Shown: positions 42,838-52,630, counted from the first letter of the stretch. The stretch: DNA of 64,000 nt from Parvularculaceae bacterium (GCA_028280115.1 JANQMJ010000016.1:1-64000), one strand, 5' to 3'. The notes: generated by a model not told the origin, from the sequence alone. A program made the numbers and translations.

Positions 42838-43257
42838 ATGCCGGCCCAAGGACCAGACCAATCGAACTATGAGCGCACCACGCGGGGCATCCGCGTGCGC
42901 GTGATGCCGTTTTATCTTGACGATCAGTCCGATCCGGAAGAGCCGCGCTATGTCTGGGCCTACACCGTGCGCATCGACAATGAATCGAGCGATGTGGTGC
43001 AGCTGAGAACGCGCTACTGGCGCATCACCGACGCGGACGGCTTCACCGACGAAGTCGCCGGCGACGGCGTCGTCGGCGAGCAGCCGGTGATCCGCCCCGG
43101 CGAAGGGTTCGAATATACATCCGGCGCGCCGCTTTCCACCCCGTCGGGCCTGATGGTCGGACGCTACGGCATGGCCACCTCGGAAGGCGAAACCTTCGAG
43201 GTCGACATCCCCGCTTTCTCTCTCGACAGCCCTCACGAACTGCGACAGATTCACTAA
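42838..43257 (+). CDS. apaG: ApaG family protein
   Basis: The 139-aa protein has a fibronectin-III-like ApaG fold: [46 protein letters not shown] and [20 protein letters not shown]. coli ApaG influences Co2+/Mg2+ efflux and Ap4A metabolism; the molecular role is undefined. It lies 168 bp before a TrkH gene. Confidence 0.92.
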   Translation: MPAQGPDQSNYERTTRGIRVRVMPFYLDDQSDPEEPRYVWAYTVRIDNESSDVVQLRTRYWRITDADGFTDEVAGDGVVGEQPVIRPGEGFEYTSGAPLSTPSGLMVGRYGMATSEGETFEVDIPAFSLDSPHELRQIH

Positions 43258-43425
43258 ATCTGAAAGCCAGATAAATAAGATCCAGAAGCTGGAAGAAGCA
43301 TCTGGCACCATGAATGTTACGCTCTTAGACCGCTGCCCACCCGCGCCCGCAATATTGCGGCGGCCGCCCATGCGCCGCGCGCTGCGTTCTGCGCCGCTGG
43401 GCTCATCTCCGGTCGCCAACCGCCG

Positions 43426-44901
43426 ATGATGCAGTTTCGCCCAGTGGTGCTGGTCACGGGCGTGCTGGTCGCCTCCCTCGGCCTGACCATGCTGATCCCC
43501 ATGCTGGCCGATCTGATGGCCGGCGACCCGGCCCACCGCGCCAACTGGACGGCCTTCGCCACCGGCGCGATCATCTGCGTCTTCGCCGGCGGCGGCGCGG
43601 CGGCTTCAAGCTGGGGGCGGATCGAATCCATCTCGGTGCGCGAAAGTTTCCTCATGACCGGCATGAGCTGGCTCGCCCTGGCCGCCTTCGCCGCCATTCC
43701 GCTGACGCTCGGCCGGCTCGAACTTTCCTATGTCGACGCCTTCTTCGAAGCGATGTCGGGAATCACCACCACCGGTTCGACGGTCATCACCGGGCTAGAC
43801 GACGCGCCGCCGGGCGCGCTGTTGTGGCGTTCCATGCTGCAATGGTTCGGCGGCGTCGGCATCGTCATCATGGCCTTTGCGATATTGCCCGCGCTGAAGG
43901 TCGGCGGCATGCAGATCTTCAAGACCGAAGCCTGGGACATGTCGGAAAAGTTCATGGCCAATGCGGCGCAATATTCCCTGGCGCTGTCAGGCATCTATGT
44001 CTTTTTCACCGTGCTTTGCTTTCTTTGCCTGTGGGCATTCGGCATGCCGCCCTGGGACGCGGTCAACCACGCCATGACGACCGTGGCGACGGGCGGATTT
44101 TCAACGCGCGATGCGTCTTTGGGCGCGTTTTTGACGGTCGGCCGTGCGCCGCTCGATCTTGTGGTCGTCGTTTTCATGATTATCGGAAGCCTTCCTTTCG
44201 GCATCTTCCTGGCCGCATTCCTGCGCGGGGCGTGGAAGCGTCTTTTCACCGACAGCCAGATCCGTTTTTTCATCGTCGTCGTCGCCGGACTGACATTAAT
44301 TATGATGTTCAGGGTTATGACGCTGTTCGATGACGCCGATCTGTTCACGGCGTTCCGCCTGTCGATCTTCAACGTCGTTTCGGTGCTGACGGGAACCGGC
44401 TACGCCACGACCGACTACAACGCCTGGGGCCCCTTTGCGGTCGGCTTTTTCTTTTGCATCATGTTCATCGGCGGCTGCGCCGGGTCGACCTCCTGCGGCA
44501 TGAAGATCTTCCGCTTTCAGGTGGCGCTGGCCGCAATCAATTTATATTCGCGCCGGCTCGCCCATCCCAACGGCGTGTTTGTGGCGCGATACAATAATCG
44601 TCCGCTGACGGATGAAGTTTTCGTTTCGGTGCTTGGCTTCTTCTTCGTCTATTTCGCCTCCTTCGCCACGCTCGCCACACTGCTTTCGGCCTTCGGCCTT
44701 GACGTCCTGACGGCGCTTTCCGCGGCCGGCTCGGCGATCGCCAATGTCGGGCCCGGTCTCGGCGAGATTATCGGCCCGGCGGGCAATTTCGCGCCCCTGC
44801 CCGACGGCGCGAAGCTGCTCCTGGCGGCGGGCATGCTGCTCGGCCGGCTTGAACTGTTCACCATCCTGGTTTTGTTCTCGCCGTCCTTCTGGCGCGGCTA
44901 A
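43426..44901 (+). CDS. trkH: TrkH family potassium uptake protein
   Basis: A 491-aa membrane protein that forms the K+-conducting subunit of Trk/Ktr systems. The four pore-loop filters are visible: GITTTGSTVI, ATGGFSTRDAS, LTGTGYATTDY and IANVGPGLGE. TGGCAGSTSCGMKIFRFQ-type sequence between loops is typical. A TrkA regulatory subunit is not in the window. The start is one of two adjacent ATG codons. Confidence 0.93.
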   Translation: MMQFRPVVLVTGVLVASLGLTMLIPMLADLMAGDPAHRANWTAFATGAIICVFAGGGAAASSWGRIESISVRESFLMTGMSWLALAAFAAIPLTLGRLELSYVDAFFEAMSGITTTGSTVITGLDDAPPGALLWRSMLQWFGGVGIVIMAFAILPALKVGGMQIFKTEAWDMSEKFMANAAQYSLALSGIYVFFTVLCFLCLWAFGMPPWDAVNHAMTTVATGGFSTRDASLGAFLTVGRAPLDLVVVVFMIIGSLPFGIFLAAFLRGAWKRLFTDSQIRFFIVVVAGLTLIMMFRVMTLFDDADLFTAFRLSIFNVVSVLTGTGYATTDYNAWGPFAVGFFFCIMFIGGCAGSTSCGMKIFRFQVALAAINLYSRRLAHPNGVFVARYNNRPLTDEVFVSVLGFFFVYFASFATLATLLSAFGLDVLTALSAAGSAIANVGPGLGEIIGPAGNFAPLPDGAKLLLAAGMLLGRLELFTILVLFSPSFWRG

Positions 44902-45008
44902 CGGGCTGATTAACCATCCAAATCCGCCCTATCCGGGGGCTCGGCCGCCGCCTTGACTTGAACCGCGCCAGCGCGGATTCTGCCCTTTGGGGAAGGTCGG
45001 GGAATTTC

Positions 45009-46337
45009 ATGCCTGATTCCGGTTATTTTGTCCGGCTTACAGCCTTTTTGTTCGCCGCCGCTTTGCTGGGCGCGGCGCTGAAATACCCGACTGTGGGACG
45101 GCAGGCGGCCGACCGCATCGCCGCGGTCGCCGCGGCGGTCGAAACGCCGCTCGCCGCGCGCGCCTGCGCGATCGGCGATCCGGCCTTTTCCGGCCCGTTC
45201 GCCCCGCTTGAGGACATTTTGAGCGTTTCTCCGCTCGGCGGGGTCACGGCGCCCGGCGAAGTGTTGCCGGCGCCCTATATGCGGATCAACACCAGGCGCG
45301 GCGAGACCGCGTTCGCGCGGCGCATGACGACAGCGCTCGCCCCGGCCAAAGCCGACATCATCGCCCTGGAACGCAATACCGACCGCGACGAGACGGGCCG
45401 CGCCGTCCACCAGACATGGACGGTGCATTTTCGCTCCTGCGAGAACATCACCTTCTATTACGATCGCCTCGACGCACTGGACGCGACGATCCTGAGGCGC
45501 GCCGGCGGCCTTGCCGGCTTTGCGGAACTGGGCGGACCGGACCACATCGCCATGGAAACCCAGATCCGAATCCAGACCGGGGACGTGATCGGCGTCAGCG
45601 ACGGGTTCGACGTCGGCCTGCACGATCTCGCCGCGCCGCCCGCCGCCCAGGAACGCCCGGAACGCTACAGCGCCGATACATACGCCCGCGCCGATCTGTT
45701 CGGCGCCCAGGCCTCCCTGTTCAAGGCCATCACGCCGGCGACCAGCCAGGCGCGCTGTCCGCTCGATTATCTGCCCAAGGAAGAACAGGCCGCCTGGGCC
45801 GCCAAGCTCGGCGACAGCTGGGGCATCCGCCGCGCAAAGGGCGAGAACGCCTGCCGCACGGCGGTCGCCGATCTCCCCGGCGCCGCCCAGGGCGTGTGGT
45901 ACACCGACGCCGCCCATAATGCGGCGACAACCAAGGTCAGCGCCGTCGCGCTCAGCCCCGACGCCATCGATCCTGAACGATTGATCTTCGCCTTGCACGG
46001 CCGGCTTGCGTCCCTGACGCCGGACCTCATCGGGCTCGCGCCGATGATGGAAGACGAACGCGCCGAGGCGACCAAAGGCTTTTTATCGGTAAAACGCGGC
46101 GACGGCCGCATCAACACGCATTTCGCCGAAGTGCGCGACGGTGAGATTTACTGCTACGAGGGATTGCGGGTGAATTTCGTCGGCCCGCTGGTGACCGGCG
46201 TCGTCCTGCTGGCGCGCGAAAGTGCAAAAGAAGGTCCCGCGCTCCTCAAGCTTGAGGCGCGCCGGGACGTTCAATCCTGCATCAATCTGCCCGACCCCTG
46301 GGCGTTTGCCGGCGACGAGACGACGTTTTACCGCTAG
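45009..46337 (+). CDS. exported protein of unknown function
   Basis: A 442-aa protein with an N-terminal hydrophobic segment YFVRLTAFLFAAALLGAALK, so it is exported or membrane-anchored. The middle part ENITFYYDRLDALDATI and the following DVIGVSDGFDVGLHDL have the flavour of a beta-rich M23/lysostaphin-like fold, but the metal-binding motifs are absent, so I do not assign that family. Six Cys in the mature part may form disulfides. The ATG at 45009 follows GGGGAATTTC. It lies 107 bp after trkH. Confidence 0.72.
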   Translation: MPDSGYFVRLTAFLFAAALLGAALKYPTVGRQAADRIAAVAAAVETPLAARACAIGDPAFSGPFAPLEDILSVSPLGGVTAPGEVLPAPYMRINTRRGETAFARRMTTALAPAKADIIALERNTDRDETGRAVHQTWTVHFRSCENITFYYDRLDALDATILRRAGGLAGFAELGGPDHIAMETQIRIQTGDVIGVSDGFDVGLHDLAAPPAAQERPERYSADTYARADLFGAQASLFKAITPATSQARCPLDYLPKEEQAAWAAKLGDSWGIRRAKGENACRTAVADLPGAAQGVWYTDAAHNAATTKVSAVALSPDAIDPERLIFALHGRLASLTPDLIGLAPMMEDERAEATKGFLSVKRGDGRINTHFAEVRDGEIYCYEGLRVNFVGPLVTGVVLLARESAKEGPALLKLEARRDVQSCINLPDPWAFAGDETTFYR

Positions 46338-46564
46338 CCCCGGTTGCGGATCAGACAGATCACCCGCTCATCCCGGACGCGCTGCAGCGCCCCGGATCAT
46401 AATCCGGGGTGATGCTGCGCAGGTTCGAAGCATGCTTCGAACGGATCCAGTAAACAAAAATGGCGGGCGAAGCCCGACATTATAAATGTGATGGATTCCC
46501 GCTTTCCCCCGATCAGGTCGAGGGGAATGAGCGGGGAAATGAATTATGCAATCCGCAACACGCT
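46338..46564. repeat. intergenic repeats including an 18-bp palindrome
   Basis: The gap holds CCCCGGAT/ATCCGGGG arms, a perfect 18-bp palindrome TTCGAAGCATGCTTCGAA (46425-46442), GGCGGGCGAAGCCCG, and a GGATTCCCG..GGGGAATGAGCGGGG element (46492-46540) related to those at 50.46 and 55.0 kb. Confidence 0.65.
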
Positions 46565-47701
46565 CTAATCAAGCGTGCGCCTATAGCGCGCCATGGCGAC
46601 CGCAACAGCGGCGGCGGCGAAGGCGCCCATGGCGATAAATTCGCCATAAAGGTCGGCCAGGCCCGCCCCTTTCAACATCACCCCGCGAACGATCCTTAAA
46701 AAATGCGTCAGCGGCAAAACCTCGCCGATCGTCTGCGCCCAGGTCGGCATGCCGCGGAACGGGAACATAAAGCCGGAAAGCAAGAGCGACGGCAGAAAGA
46801 AAAAGAAGGTTAGCTGCATCGCTTGCATCTGCGTGGTCGCAATCGTCGAAAAGGTAAATCCCACCGCCAGATTGGCGAAAACGAAAATGGCGATCCCGAT
46901 CAGCAATATCCACAACGCGCCGTGAAACGGCACGCCGAACAGGAACCGCGCCGTCACCAGGACGACGATCGCCTGCGCCGCGCCGACCGCGATATAGGGC
47001 GTGATCTTGCCGATCATCACTTCGACGGGCCGCGCCGGCAGGGCCAGCAGGTTTTCAAGCGTGCCGCGCTCGGCCTCCTTGGTCATCGCCATGCCGGTGA
47101 TCATCACCAGCGTCATGGTCAGCACCACGCCGAGCAGGCCTGGAACGATGTTGTATTGCGTGATCCCTTCGGGATTGTAGCGCGGGTGAACAATCAGTTC
47201 GACCGGACCGGGCCGCGGCGCAAGGCCGGCGAGCGGGCCTTTCAGATCGTGGCGCAGCGCCTGGTTCACGATCGCCTCGGCGCGGGCAATGGCGTTCGAC
47301 GCCGCGGCGGGATCGGAGGCGTCCGCCTCGATCAGCAGCTGCGGACGCTCGCCGCGCACCAGGCGCTCGGTAAAACCGGCCGGAATAAAAACCACGAAGG
47401 CGACCTCGCCCCGGGCGAGCAAATGTTCGCTGTCGCGCGGATCGTCGCTTTCCAGAACGAGATCGTAATATTGCGACGTCTCGAGGGCGCGTAAAAGCGT
47501 GCGCGTCACCGGCGTATGTTCTTCCGCATGCACGGCCGTGGGCAGATCTTTCGGATCGGTGTTGATGGCGAAGCCGAAAAGGATGAGCTGGATCACCGGA
47601 ATGCCGAACATCATGCCGAAGGTCAGCCGGTCGCGGCGCATCTGGACGAGTTCTTTAATAAAGATCGCCCCGATACGCGCCCATGTCGCCGAGACCGTCA
47701 T
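46565..47701 (-). CDS. ABC-2 type exporter permease
   Basis: A 378-aa permease of the YhhJ/YbhR type: one N-terminal membrane helix (LTFGMMFGIPVIQLILFGFA), a large periplasmic domain, then five helices with the family signature AERGTLENLLALPARPVEVM and SLLLSGFMFPFRGMPTWAQ. It is the last gene of TetR-fusion protein-ATPase-permease and overlaps the ATPase gene by 4 bp. The complex probably exports drugs or lipophilic compounds; it has only one permease gene, so it should form a homodimer. Confidence 0.92.
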   Translation of the reverse strand: MTVSATWARIGAIFIKELVQMRRDRLTFGMMFGIPVIQLILFGFAINTDPKDLPTAVHAEEHTPVTRTLLRALETSQYYDLVLESDDPRDSEHLLARGEVAFVVFIPAGFTERLVRGERPQLLIEADASDPAAASNAIARAEAIVNQALRHDLKGPLAGLAPRPGPVELIVHPRYNPEGITQYNIVPGLLGVVLTMTLVMITGMAMTKEAERGTLENLLALPARPVEVMIGKITPYIAVGAAQAIVVLVTARFLFGVPFHGALWILLIGIAIFVFANLAVGFTFSTIATTQMQAMQLTFFFFLPSLLLSGFMFPFRGMPTWAQTIGEVLPLTHFLRIVRGVMLKGAGLADLYGEFIAMGAFAAAAVAVAMARYRRTLD

Positions 47702-48627
47702 GCGTGGGTCCGCCTATCGGCGCCGGCGCGCATCATCAGTACAATGAAGACATCTTCCAGAGTCGGCTGGATTTCGCGCCATTCGACATCCTTGCCGTCG
47801 ATGTCCGCGATCGCATTTTCCAGCGCTTGCCGGTTTTCGCCGCTGACATTGAGCGCCGCGCTGAAATAGGCGACGTGATCGACGCCGGGGCGGCCTTGAA
47901 GCCTGGCGGCGAGGCGGCGCACATCTTCGCCCTCGCCGCGATAGGCGACGAGGCCGGACCGCGCGATGATCTCGCCGATACGGCCCCGCGCAACGACTTT
48001 GCCGTTGGCGAGATAAACGATCCTGTCGCAGCGTTCGGCCTCGTCCATGTAATGGGTGGAGACGAGAACCGTCATGCCCCTGGTCGACAGGCGATGAATT
48101 TCATCCCAGAAGTCGCGCCGCGCCTGGGGATCGACGCCGGCCGTGGGTTCGTCGAGCAACAATAGCCTGGGATTGTGCATGGTGACGGCGGCGAGCGCGA
48201 GGCGCTGTTTCCAGCCGCCGGAAAGGGCCCCGGCGAGCTGATTTTGCCGGTCCGCGAGTCCCAGGGTTTCGAGCGTTTCATCGACCCGTTCGCGAAGCTG
48301 CGGCATTTGATAAAGCCGCGCCGTGAATTCGAGATTTTCCCGGATCGTCAAATCTTTCCAGAACGAAAAATGCTGCGTCATGTAACCGGTATGGGCGCGG
48401 ATTTTTTCCGGTTCGTTCAGAACGTCATAGCCAAGACAGGTCCCCGCCCCTTCGGTCGCGCGCAACAGGCCGCAGATCATGCGGATGGTCGTCGTCTTTC
48501 CCGATCCGTTGGGCCCGAGAAAACCCCACACTTCGCCGCGCGGCATTTGAATGTCGACGCCGTCAACGGCGATTTTGTCGCCGAACCGCTTGACCAGACC
48601 GGAAACGTCGATGGCGAGATCGCTCAT
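47698..48627 (-). CDS. ABC exporter ATP-binding protein
   Basis: A 309-aa ATPase with Walker A GPNGSGKTT, Q-loop GYMTQHFSFWKDLTI, signature LSGGWKQRLALA, Walker B LLLLDEPTAGVDP and the switch His in VLVSTHYMDEAERC. A C-terminal ~70-residue extension is typical of ABC-2 exporters. It overlaps the fusion-protein gene by 1 bp and the permease gene by 4 bp. Confidence 0.94.
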   Translation of the reverse strand: MSDLAIDVSGLVKRFGDKIAVDGVDIQMPRGEVWGFLGPNGSGKTTTIRMICGLLRATEGAGTCLGYDVLNEPEKIRAHTGYMTQHFSFWKDLTIRENLEFTARLYQMPQLRERVDETLETLGLADRQNQLAGALSGGWKQRLALAAVTMHNPRLLLLDEPTAGVDPQARRDFWDEIHRLSTRGMTVLVSTHYMDEAERCDRIVYLANGKVVARGRIGEIIARSGLVAYRGEGEDVRRLAARLQGRPGVDHVAYFSAALNVSGENRQALENAIADIDGKDVEWREIQPTLEDVFIVLMMRAGADRRTHA

Positions 48628-49622
48628 CAGGCGCCGCCTGCGTCTGCTTGTGCGGCCGGGCCGCTTACGTCGACGGGAAGGCCCGGCCGCAGACCGGCGC
48701 CCGCCGGCAGCCGCGCTTCCACCAGAAAGACGAGTTTCTTGCGCGTCTTGGCGCTGTAGATCACCGGCGGGGTAAACTCCGCCTCGCTGGCGACGTGAAA
48801 GATAATCGCCTCGACCGGCGCCGGCGCGCCGTCCGCCGCAACCGACACGCGCGCGCCCGGCGCAAAGCGGGAAAGATCAGCCTGCGGAATAAAAAACCGG
48901 ACTTTCAAATGATCCTGCGGCAACAGCGCCAGCACCGGCGCCCCTGCGGCGACGAACTCGCCCTTGCGGTGATAGATTTCCTCAACCCGGCCGCCGGTTT
49001 CGGCCTTCACGCTGCGCTGATCGAGCCGCCACTGCGCGCCGGCCAGCGCGGCTTCGGCGGCGGTTTCGGCGGCGCGCGCGGCTTCCTGCATGGCGTCCCG
49101 GCCGGCGAGTTTGGCGACGGCGATCGCGTCCTCGGCGGCCTTCACTCTGGCCAGCGCAGCGTCGTAATCGGCCACCACCTGATCGCCCTTGGCGGGTGAC
49201 GCGTCATCCGAGGCGACCAATGGCAGCCATCGGTCTTTTTCCGACCTGGCGTGGATCAGCCGCGCCCTGGCCGCTTCGAGATCGGCAGTCAGCGCTTCGA
49301 TTTCCTCTTGCCTGGCGCCGGTTTGCGTGTCCCGCGCCCGGGCGCCGGCTTCGGCCGCGCGCCCTTGCGCTTCGGCGACCTGCGCAAGTTGCTCGTCCTT
49401 GTCGAGCTCGAACAAAAGCGCCCCGGACGCAACATCGTCGCCTTCGCGCACCGCGAGGCTTTCCAGCCAGCCGGCCCGCGGGGCGGCGACGTAAACATAT
49501 TCCGCCTCGACATAGCCCACATAAACGCCGTCATGACCGCCGTTCCCGCAAGCGGGCGCCGCGATCAATGCCGCCGCAACGCCGATGCGCATGAGCCTTA
49601 ACGCGCTTATGGGCGCGCTCAT
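48627..49622 (-). CDS. HlyD-type periplasmic adaptor (membrane fusion protein)
   Basis: A 331-aa protein with signal peptide ending AALIAAPACGNGG; the Cys could be a lipid attachment site although the lipobox is not canonical. Next come a barrel-sandwich half-domain (YVEAEYVYVAAPRAGWLESL), an Ala/Arg-rich coiled-coil hairpin and the returning lipoyl half (GGRVEEIYHRKGEFVAAG). It resembles YbhG, which links an ABC exporter to an outer-membrane channel. It overlaps tetR by 4 bp. Confidence 0.88.
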   Translation of the reverse strand: MSAPISALRLMRIGVAAALIAAPACGNGGHDGVYVGYVEAEYVYVAAPRAGWLESLAVREGDDVASGALLFELDKDEQLAQVAEAQGRAAEAGARARDTQTGARQEEIEALTADLEAARARLIHARSEKDRWLPLVASDDASPAKGDQVVADYDAALARVKAAEDAIAVAKLAGRDAMQEAARAAETAAEAALAGAQWRLDQRSVKAETGGRVEEIYHRKGEFVAAGAPVLALLPQDHLKVRFFIPQADLSRFAPGARVSVAADGAPAPVEAIIFHVASEAEFTPPVIYSAKTRKKLVFLVEARLPAGAGLRPGLPVDVSGPAAQADAGGA

Positions 49623-50260
49623 GACCGGCCTCCTATGGCAAGCGCGCGCAGCAGATTTTTTTCGTGCAGCGCAAACAGCGCATCAATGTCGAGGCGCGTC
49701 GCCGAGCCGCGTTCAAAAATCACGCGCCAGATGGCGGACATGACAACCGGCGCCACGATCAGCCGCGCCGTCAGATGCGGATCGTCAATCTCGAGCTCGC
49801 CCTGGGCGCGCGCTTTTTCAAGAACGCCGGCGATAAGGTTAAGCCCGCGCTCCACAACGTCGCGCCGGTAAGCGGCGACCACATCGGGAAACGCGAAGGC
49901 GTCGGAAATCAGCACCTTGACGATTTTCGGCACGGGCGTTTCCCGGAGCAGTATCGGCGCTAACCGCATCAGGGCGCGGATCGCCGCAACGCCCCCGCCG
50001 GCTTCGCGCGCAGCCGCCCCTAGCCGCTCCACATTGGGCGCGGCGAATTCGTCGATCAGCGCCGTGAAAAGCGCTTTTTTCGAGTCGAAATAAAGATAGA
50101 GCGCGCCCTTGGAAACGCCGGCGCGCCGGGCGATGTCATCCATGCGCGCAGCGGAAAATCCCCGTTCGAAAAACTCGTCAAGCGCCGCCGCGAGCACCGC
50201 CTGGCGGCGCTCATCCTTGGCTGCTTGGGTGCGGGCGCGCTGCAAGGCCATGGGATTCAT
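49619..50260 (-). CDS. TetR/AcrR family transcriptional regulator
   Basis: A protein of about 213 aa with the N-terminal helix-turn-helix ARMDDIARRAGVSKGALYLY preceded by AALDEFFERGF. It heads the exporter operon and probably represses it. The start lies in ATGAATCCCATGG; ATG 50260 is used, with no clear ribosome site upstream, so a leaderless transcript or the second ATG (50251) is possible. A TetR-type palindrome sits 14 bp upstream. Confidence 0.9.
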   Translation of the reverse strand: MNPMALQRARTQAAKDERRQAVLAAALDEFFERGFSAARMDDIARRAGVSKGALYLYFDSKKALFTALIDEFAAPNVERLGAAAREAGGGVAAIRALMRLAPILLRETPVPKIVKVLISDAFAFPDVVAAYRRDVVERGLNLIAGVLEKARAQGELEIDDPHLTARLIVAPVVMSAIWRVIFERGSATRLDIDALFALHEKNLLRALAIGGRS

Positions 50261-50273
50261 CACTATTTAACTA

Positions 50274-50287
50274 ACTGACTGGTCAGT
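50274..50287. promoter_or_regulatory. TetR-type operator palindrome
   Basis: ACTGACTGGTCAGT is a perfect 14-bp palindrome, close to the TGACTGACCAGTCA-type operators of AcrR-like repressors. It lies just upstream of the regulator start and should mediate autoregulation of the exporter operon. Confidence 0.7.
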
Positions 50288-50654
50288 CATTTTGGCATGG
50301 CGACAGCGCCCTGTCAACCTGAAGGGGCGGGTCGAATAAGGTTCTGGCTGAAGAAAGGTCGGACTGAACCAGGACCGGGCGATAGGTCGGGATCGGCGTG
50401 AAGCTCAAAGACCCGCTCATTCCCGCGAAAGCGGGAATCCAGAAGACCGAAGCGCAAATGGATTCCCGTCCGACCGCGAATGCGGTCAAACTATGATTAG
50501 CGCGCCCGCCGGTTCCCATCCGGCGAACTCGCGCGCGGGCGCGGGAATGAGCGGCGGGGAAGGTCTGTGATTAAAAAATAAAGGCTCAAAGGGCTGAGCC
50601 AAAGAAGCGGCGGCCGACAGAAAGCTCAGGCGCGGCCCGCGCGTGCGCCGCGCC
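50288..50654. other. repeat-filled gap between two exporter operons
   Basis: No gene is seen. The stretch contains ATTCCCGCGAAAGCGGGAAT (a perfect hairpin around 50419-50438), AAATGGATTCCCG, the GACCGC..GCGGTC hairpin, the 44-bp repeat copy B and CGGGAATGAGCGGCGGGG. The arrangement suggests one repeat nested inside another. Confidence 0.7.
50496..50539. repeat. dispersed repeat family 1, copy B
   Basis: This matches 11290-11333 at 42 of 44 positions, in the same orientation. It is enclosed by halves of another repeat (GGATTCCCG on the left, CGGGAATGAGCGG on the right). Confidence 0.8.
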
Positions 50655-51464
50655 TTACTTGATCTGCATCCGGCTCATATCGACCAGCATGAGGAGGATC
50701 GCGCCAAGACCGCCGACAAGACCGAGCGACAGCGCCGCATTGACCTTATCGGGCATGAAGCCGAGCGTATTGAACGGCAACAGCCACGGGAAATATATGC
50801 CGTAGGCGGAGGTTTGGGCGAAAATCGCGAAAAAACCGCCGCCGACGCCAAGCGCCAGGGGAATGAGAAAATTTCGGAACCTGAACGCCGCCCAGAGCTG
50901 CACGGCGATCAACAGGAACGCCGACAAATACACGTAAAGCAGCTTTTCCGCGACGGCGAGGCGCCAGTTTTTCACCAGCAGCGCCGCGTCCATGTCGCCG
51001 AACATTGCATCATCGTCGCCGAGCATTTGTTCCGCCATGGCCGCAAAGGGCGCCGGATCGATCAGCTTGTTGTCGGGATCGAGCGCGCCCGCAAGCCAGC
51101 CGCCAAAGGCAAGCAGCGCGCCGGTCAGAACGCTCATGCCGGCGATCAGCCCCAGCGTGACGACCGCCTTCGCGGCGAACAGCCGCCATTTCGGCACGGG
51201 CAGCGCGAGAAGATGGGCCCATGTTTTCGGTCCGTGCTCAAGCTGGGCGATCTGCGTTGCAATGATCGTTGCAGTCAGCGGCAGCATGAACGTCGCCCAG
51301 GCGACAAATCCGGCGAACATATAAAACGGCCAGACCTGAAGGCTCGCCCCGCTTGCCTGCAGCGAAAAGAACAAGAGCGCGACCAGCGCCGGTCCCGCCA
51401 GAAAGACGATCATGATCTTCGAGCGCTTGAGCTTGATGAGTTCGACTTCGATCGATCTAAGCAT
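50655..51464 (-). CDS. ABC transporter permease (lantibiotic-immunity-like type)
   Basis: A 269-aa protein with six predicted helices. It starts MLRSIEVELIKLKRSKIM and has EHGPKTWAHLLALPVPKWRL, the usual cytoplasmic loop of the MutG/EpiG/BcrB-type ABC-2 permeases. It overlaps the ATPase gene by 8 bp. The substrate is unknown; peptide antibiotic or lipid export is typical of the family. Confidence 0.85.
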   Translation of the reverse strand: MLRSIEVELIKLKRSKIMIVFLAGPALVALLFFSLQASGASLQVWPFYMFAGFVAWATFMLPLTATIIATQIAQLEHGPKTWAHLLALPVPKWRLFAAKAVVTLGLIAGMSVLTGALLAFGGWLAGALDPDNKLIDPAPFAAMAEQMLGDDDAMFGDMDAALLVKNWRLAVAEKLLYVYLSAFLLIAVQLWAAFRFRNFLIPLALGVGGGFFAIFAQTSAYGIYFPWLLPFNTLGFMPDKVNAALSLGLVGGLGAILLMLVDMSRMQIK

Positions 51465-52410
51465 GACCGCCCTCCCCCTCGGCCGCCGCGCGGCTTGTCG
51501 CCGGGGCGCCGATCACCTGCATGAAGAGTTCTTCCAGCGTCCATGGCGCAATCGCGAGATGATGAACGTCAAGGCCGGCCTCAACGAGACGCCGGTTGAC
51601 CGCCGCGGCCTCGCGCTCGGCGGCTTCCATCGAAGTCAGTTCGAGCACCAGGCGCTCGCCGCGCATGTCAACACCGCGGACGCCGGTTTCCAGTTGCGTG
51701 CGCGCGGCGACGGCGTCAGAGCAGGCGATCTCCAGCCGCGGCGCATGCAGCGAGCGCAATTCGGTCATGCCGCCCTGAAAGACGATCCGGCCGAGATGGA
51801 TGACCGCCACATGAGAGGCGATCTGTTCGATCTCCGCCAGATGATGCGAGGACACAAAGACCGTCGCGCCGGTGCGCGCCGGCAGGGTCTTGATGAACTC
51901 GCGCATTTCGCGAATGCCCACGGGGTCGAGCCCGTTGGTGGGCTCGTCGAACACCAGGAGCTTGGGTTTGCCCAGGAGCGCCCGCGCCAGTCCCAGGCGA
52001 TGGCGCATGCCGAGAGAATATTTCCGCACCAGCCGGTCGGCGACATAGGTGAGTTCGACTGTTTCCAAAACGCGGTCGATTTCCGACTTGTCGAGATTTA
52101 ACAGCCGGCGTGTGATGTCGAGATTTTCCCGTCCCGTCAGGTGCTCGTAATGGGCCGGCGTTTCGAATGCGACGCCGACATTTTTGAGCGCCTTCGAACG
52201 GCGGCGCCGAAGATCCTCCCCGAATATGCGGATGGCGCCGCGATTGGGACGCAACAGGCCGAGGATAAGACGAATCGCGGTCGTCTTGCCCGCACCGTTG
52301 GGTCCGAGAAAACCGTAGATCGCCCCTTCCGGCACGGAAAGATCGATGCCGTCGACGGCTTTGACGCGCCAGAACCGCCGATAAAGATTTTCCGTTTCAA
52401 TCGCCGTCAT
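51457..52410 (-). CDS. ABC transporter ATP-binding protein (BcrA-like)
   Basis: The 317-aa ATPase has Walker A GPNGAGKTT, Q-loop VAFETPAHYEHLTG, signature YSLGMRHRLGLARAL, Walker B KLLVFDEPTNGLDP and switch His SSHHLAEIEQ. The YSLGMRxRLGLA version is typical of bacitracin/lantibiotic-type exporters. The ATG at 52410 (MTAIETEN) is preferred to one 21 bp upstream. It pairs with the overlapping permease. Confidence 0.93.
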   Translation of the reverse strand: MTAIETENLYRRFWRVKAVDGIDLSVPEGAIYGFLGPNGAGKTTAIRLILGLLRPNRGAIRIFGEDLRRRRSKALKNVGVAFETPAHYEHLTGRENLDITRRLLNLDKSEIDRVLETVELTYVADRLVRKYSLGMRHRLGLARALLGKPKLLVFDEPTNGLDPVGIREMREFIKTLPARTGATVFVSSHHLAEIEQIASHVAVIHLGRIVFQGGMTELRSLHAPRLEIACSDAVAARTQLETGVRGVDMRGERLVLELTSMEAAEREAAAVNRRLVEAGLDVHHLAIAPWTLEELFMQVIGAPATSRAAAEGEGGHA

Positions 52411-52630
52411 GCGCCGGCGCCCCTCGCTCATGCCTGCCCGAACGGCCCCAGCCTAGGGATGAACAAAACGGCGGCGCAAGCGCGTTTCGCCGGCCGGATC
52501 GAGATACGCGGCAGGCTGAAAACCATGTCGATAAAACGAGGCGCTAAAGCGGGGAATCGATCAAAAATCTTCGATCAAGCGCCCAGCGCAACTTGATGGC
52601 CGGCGCCCGCGCCGTCCGGGTTGAACGCGC

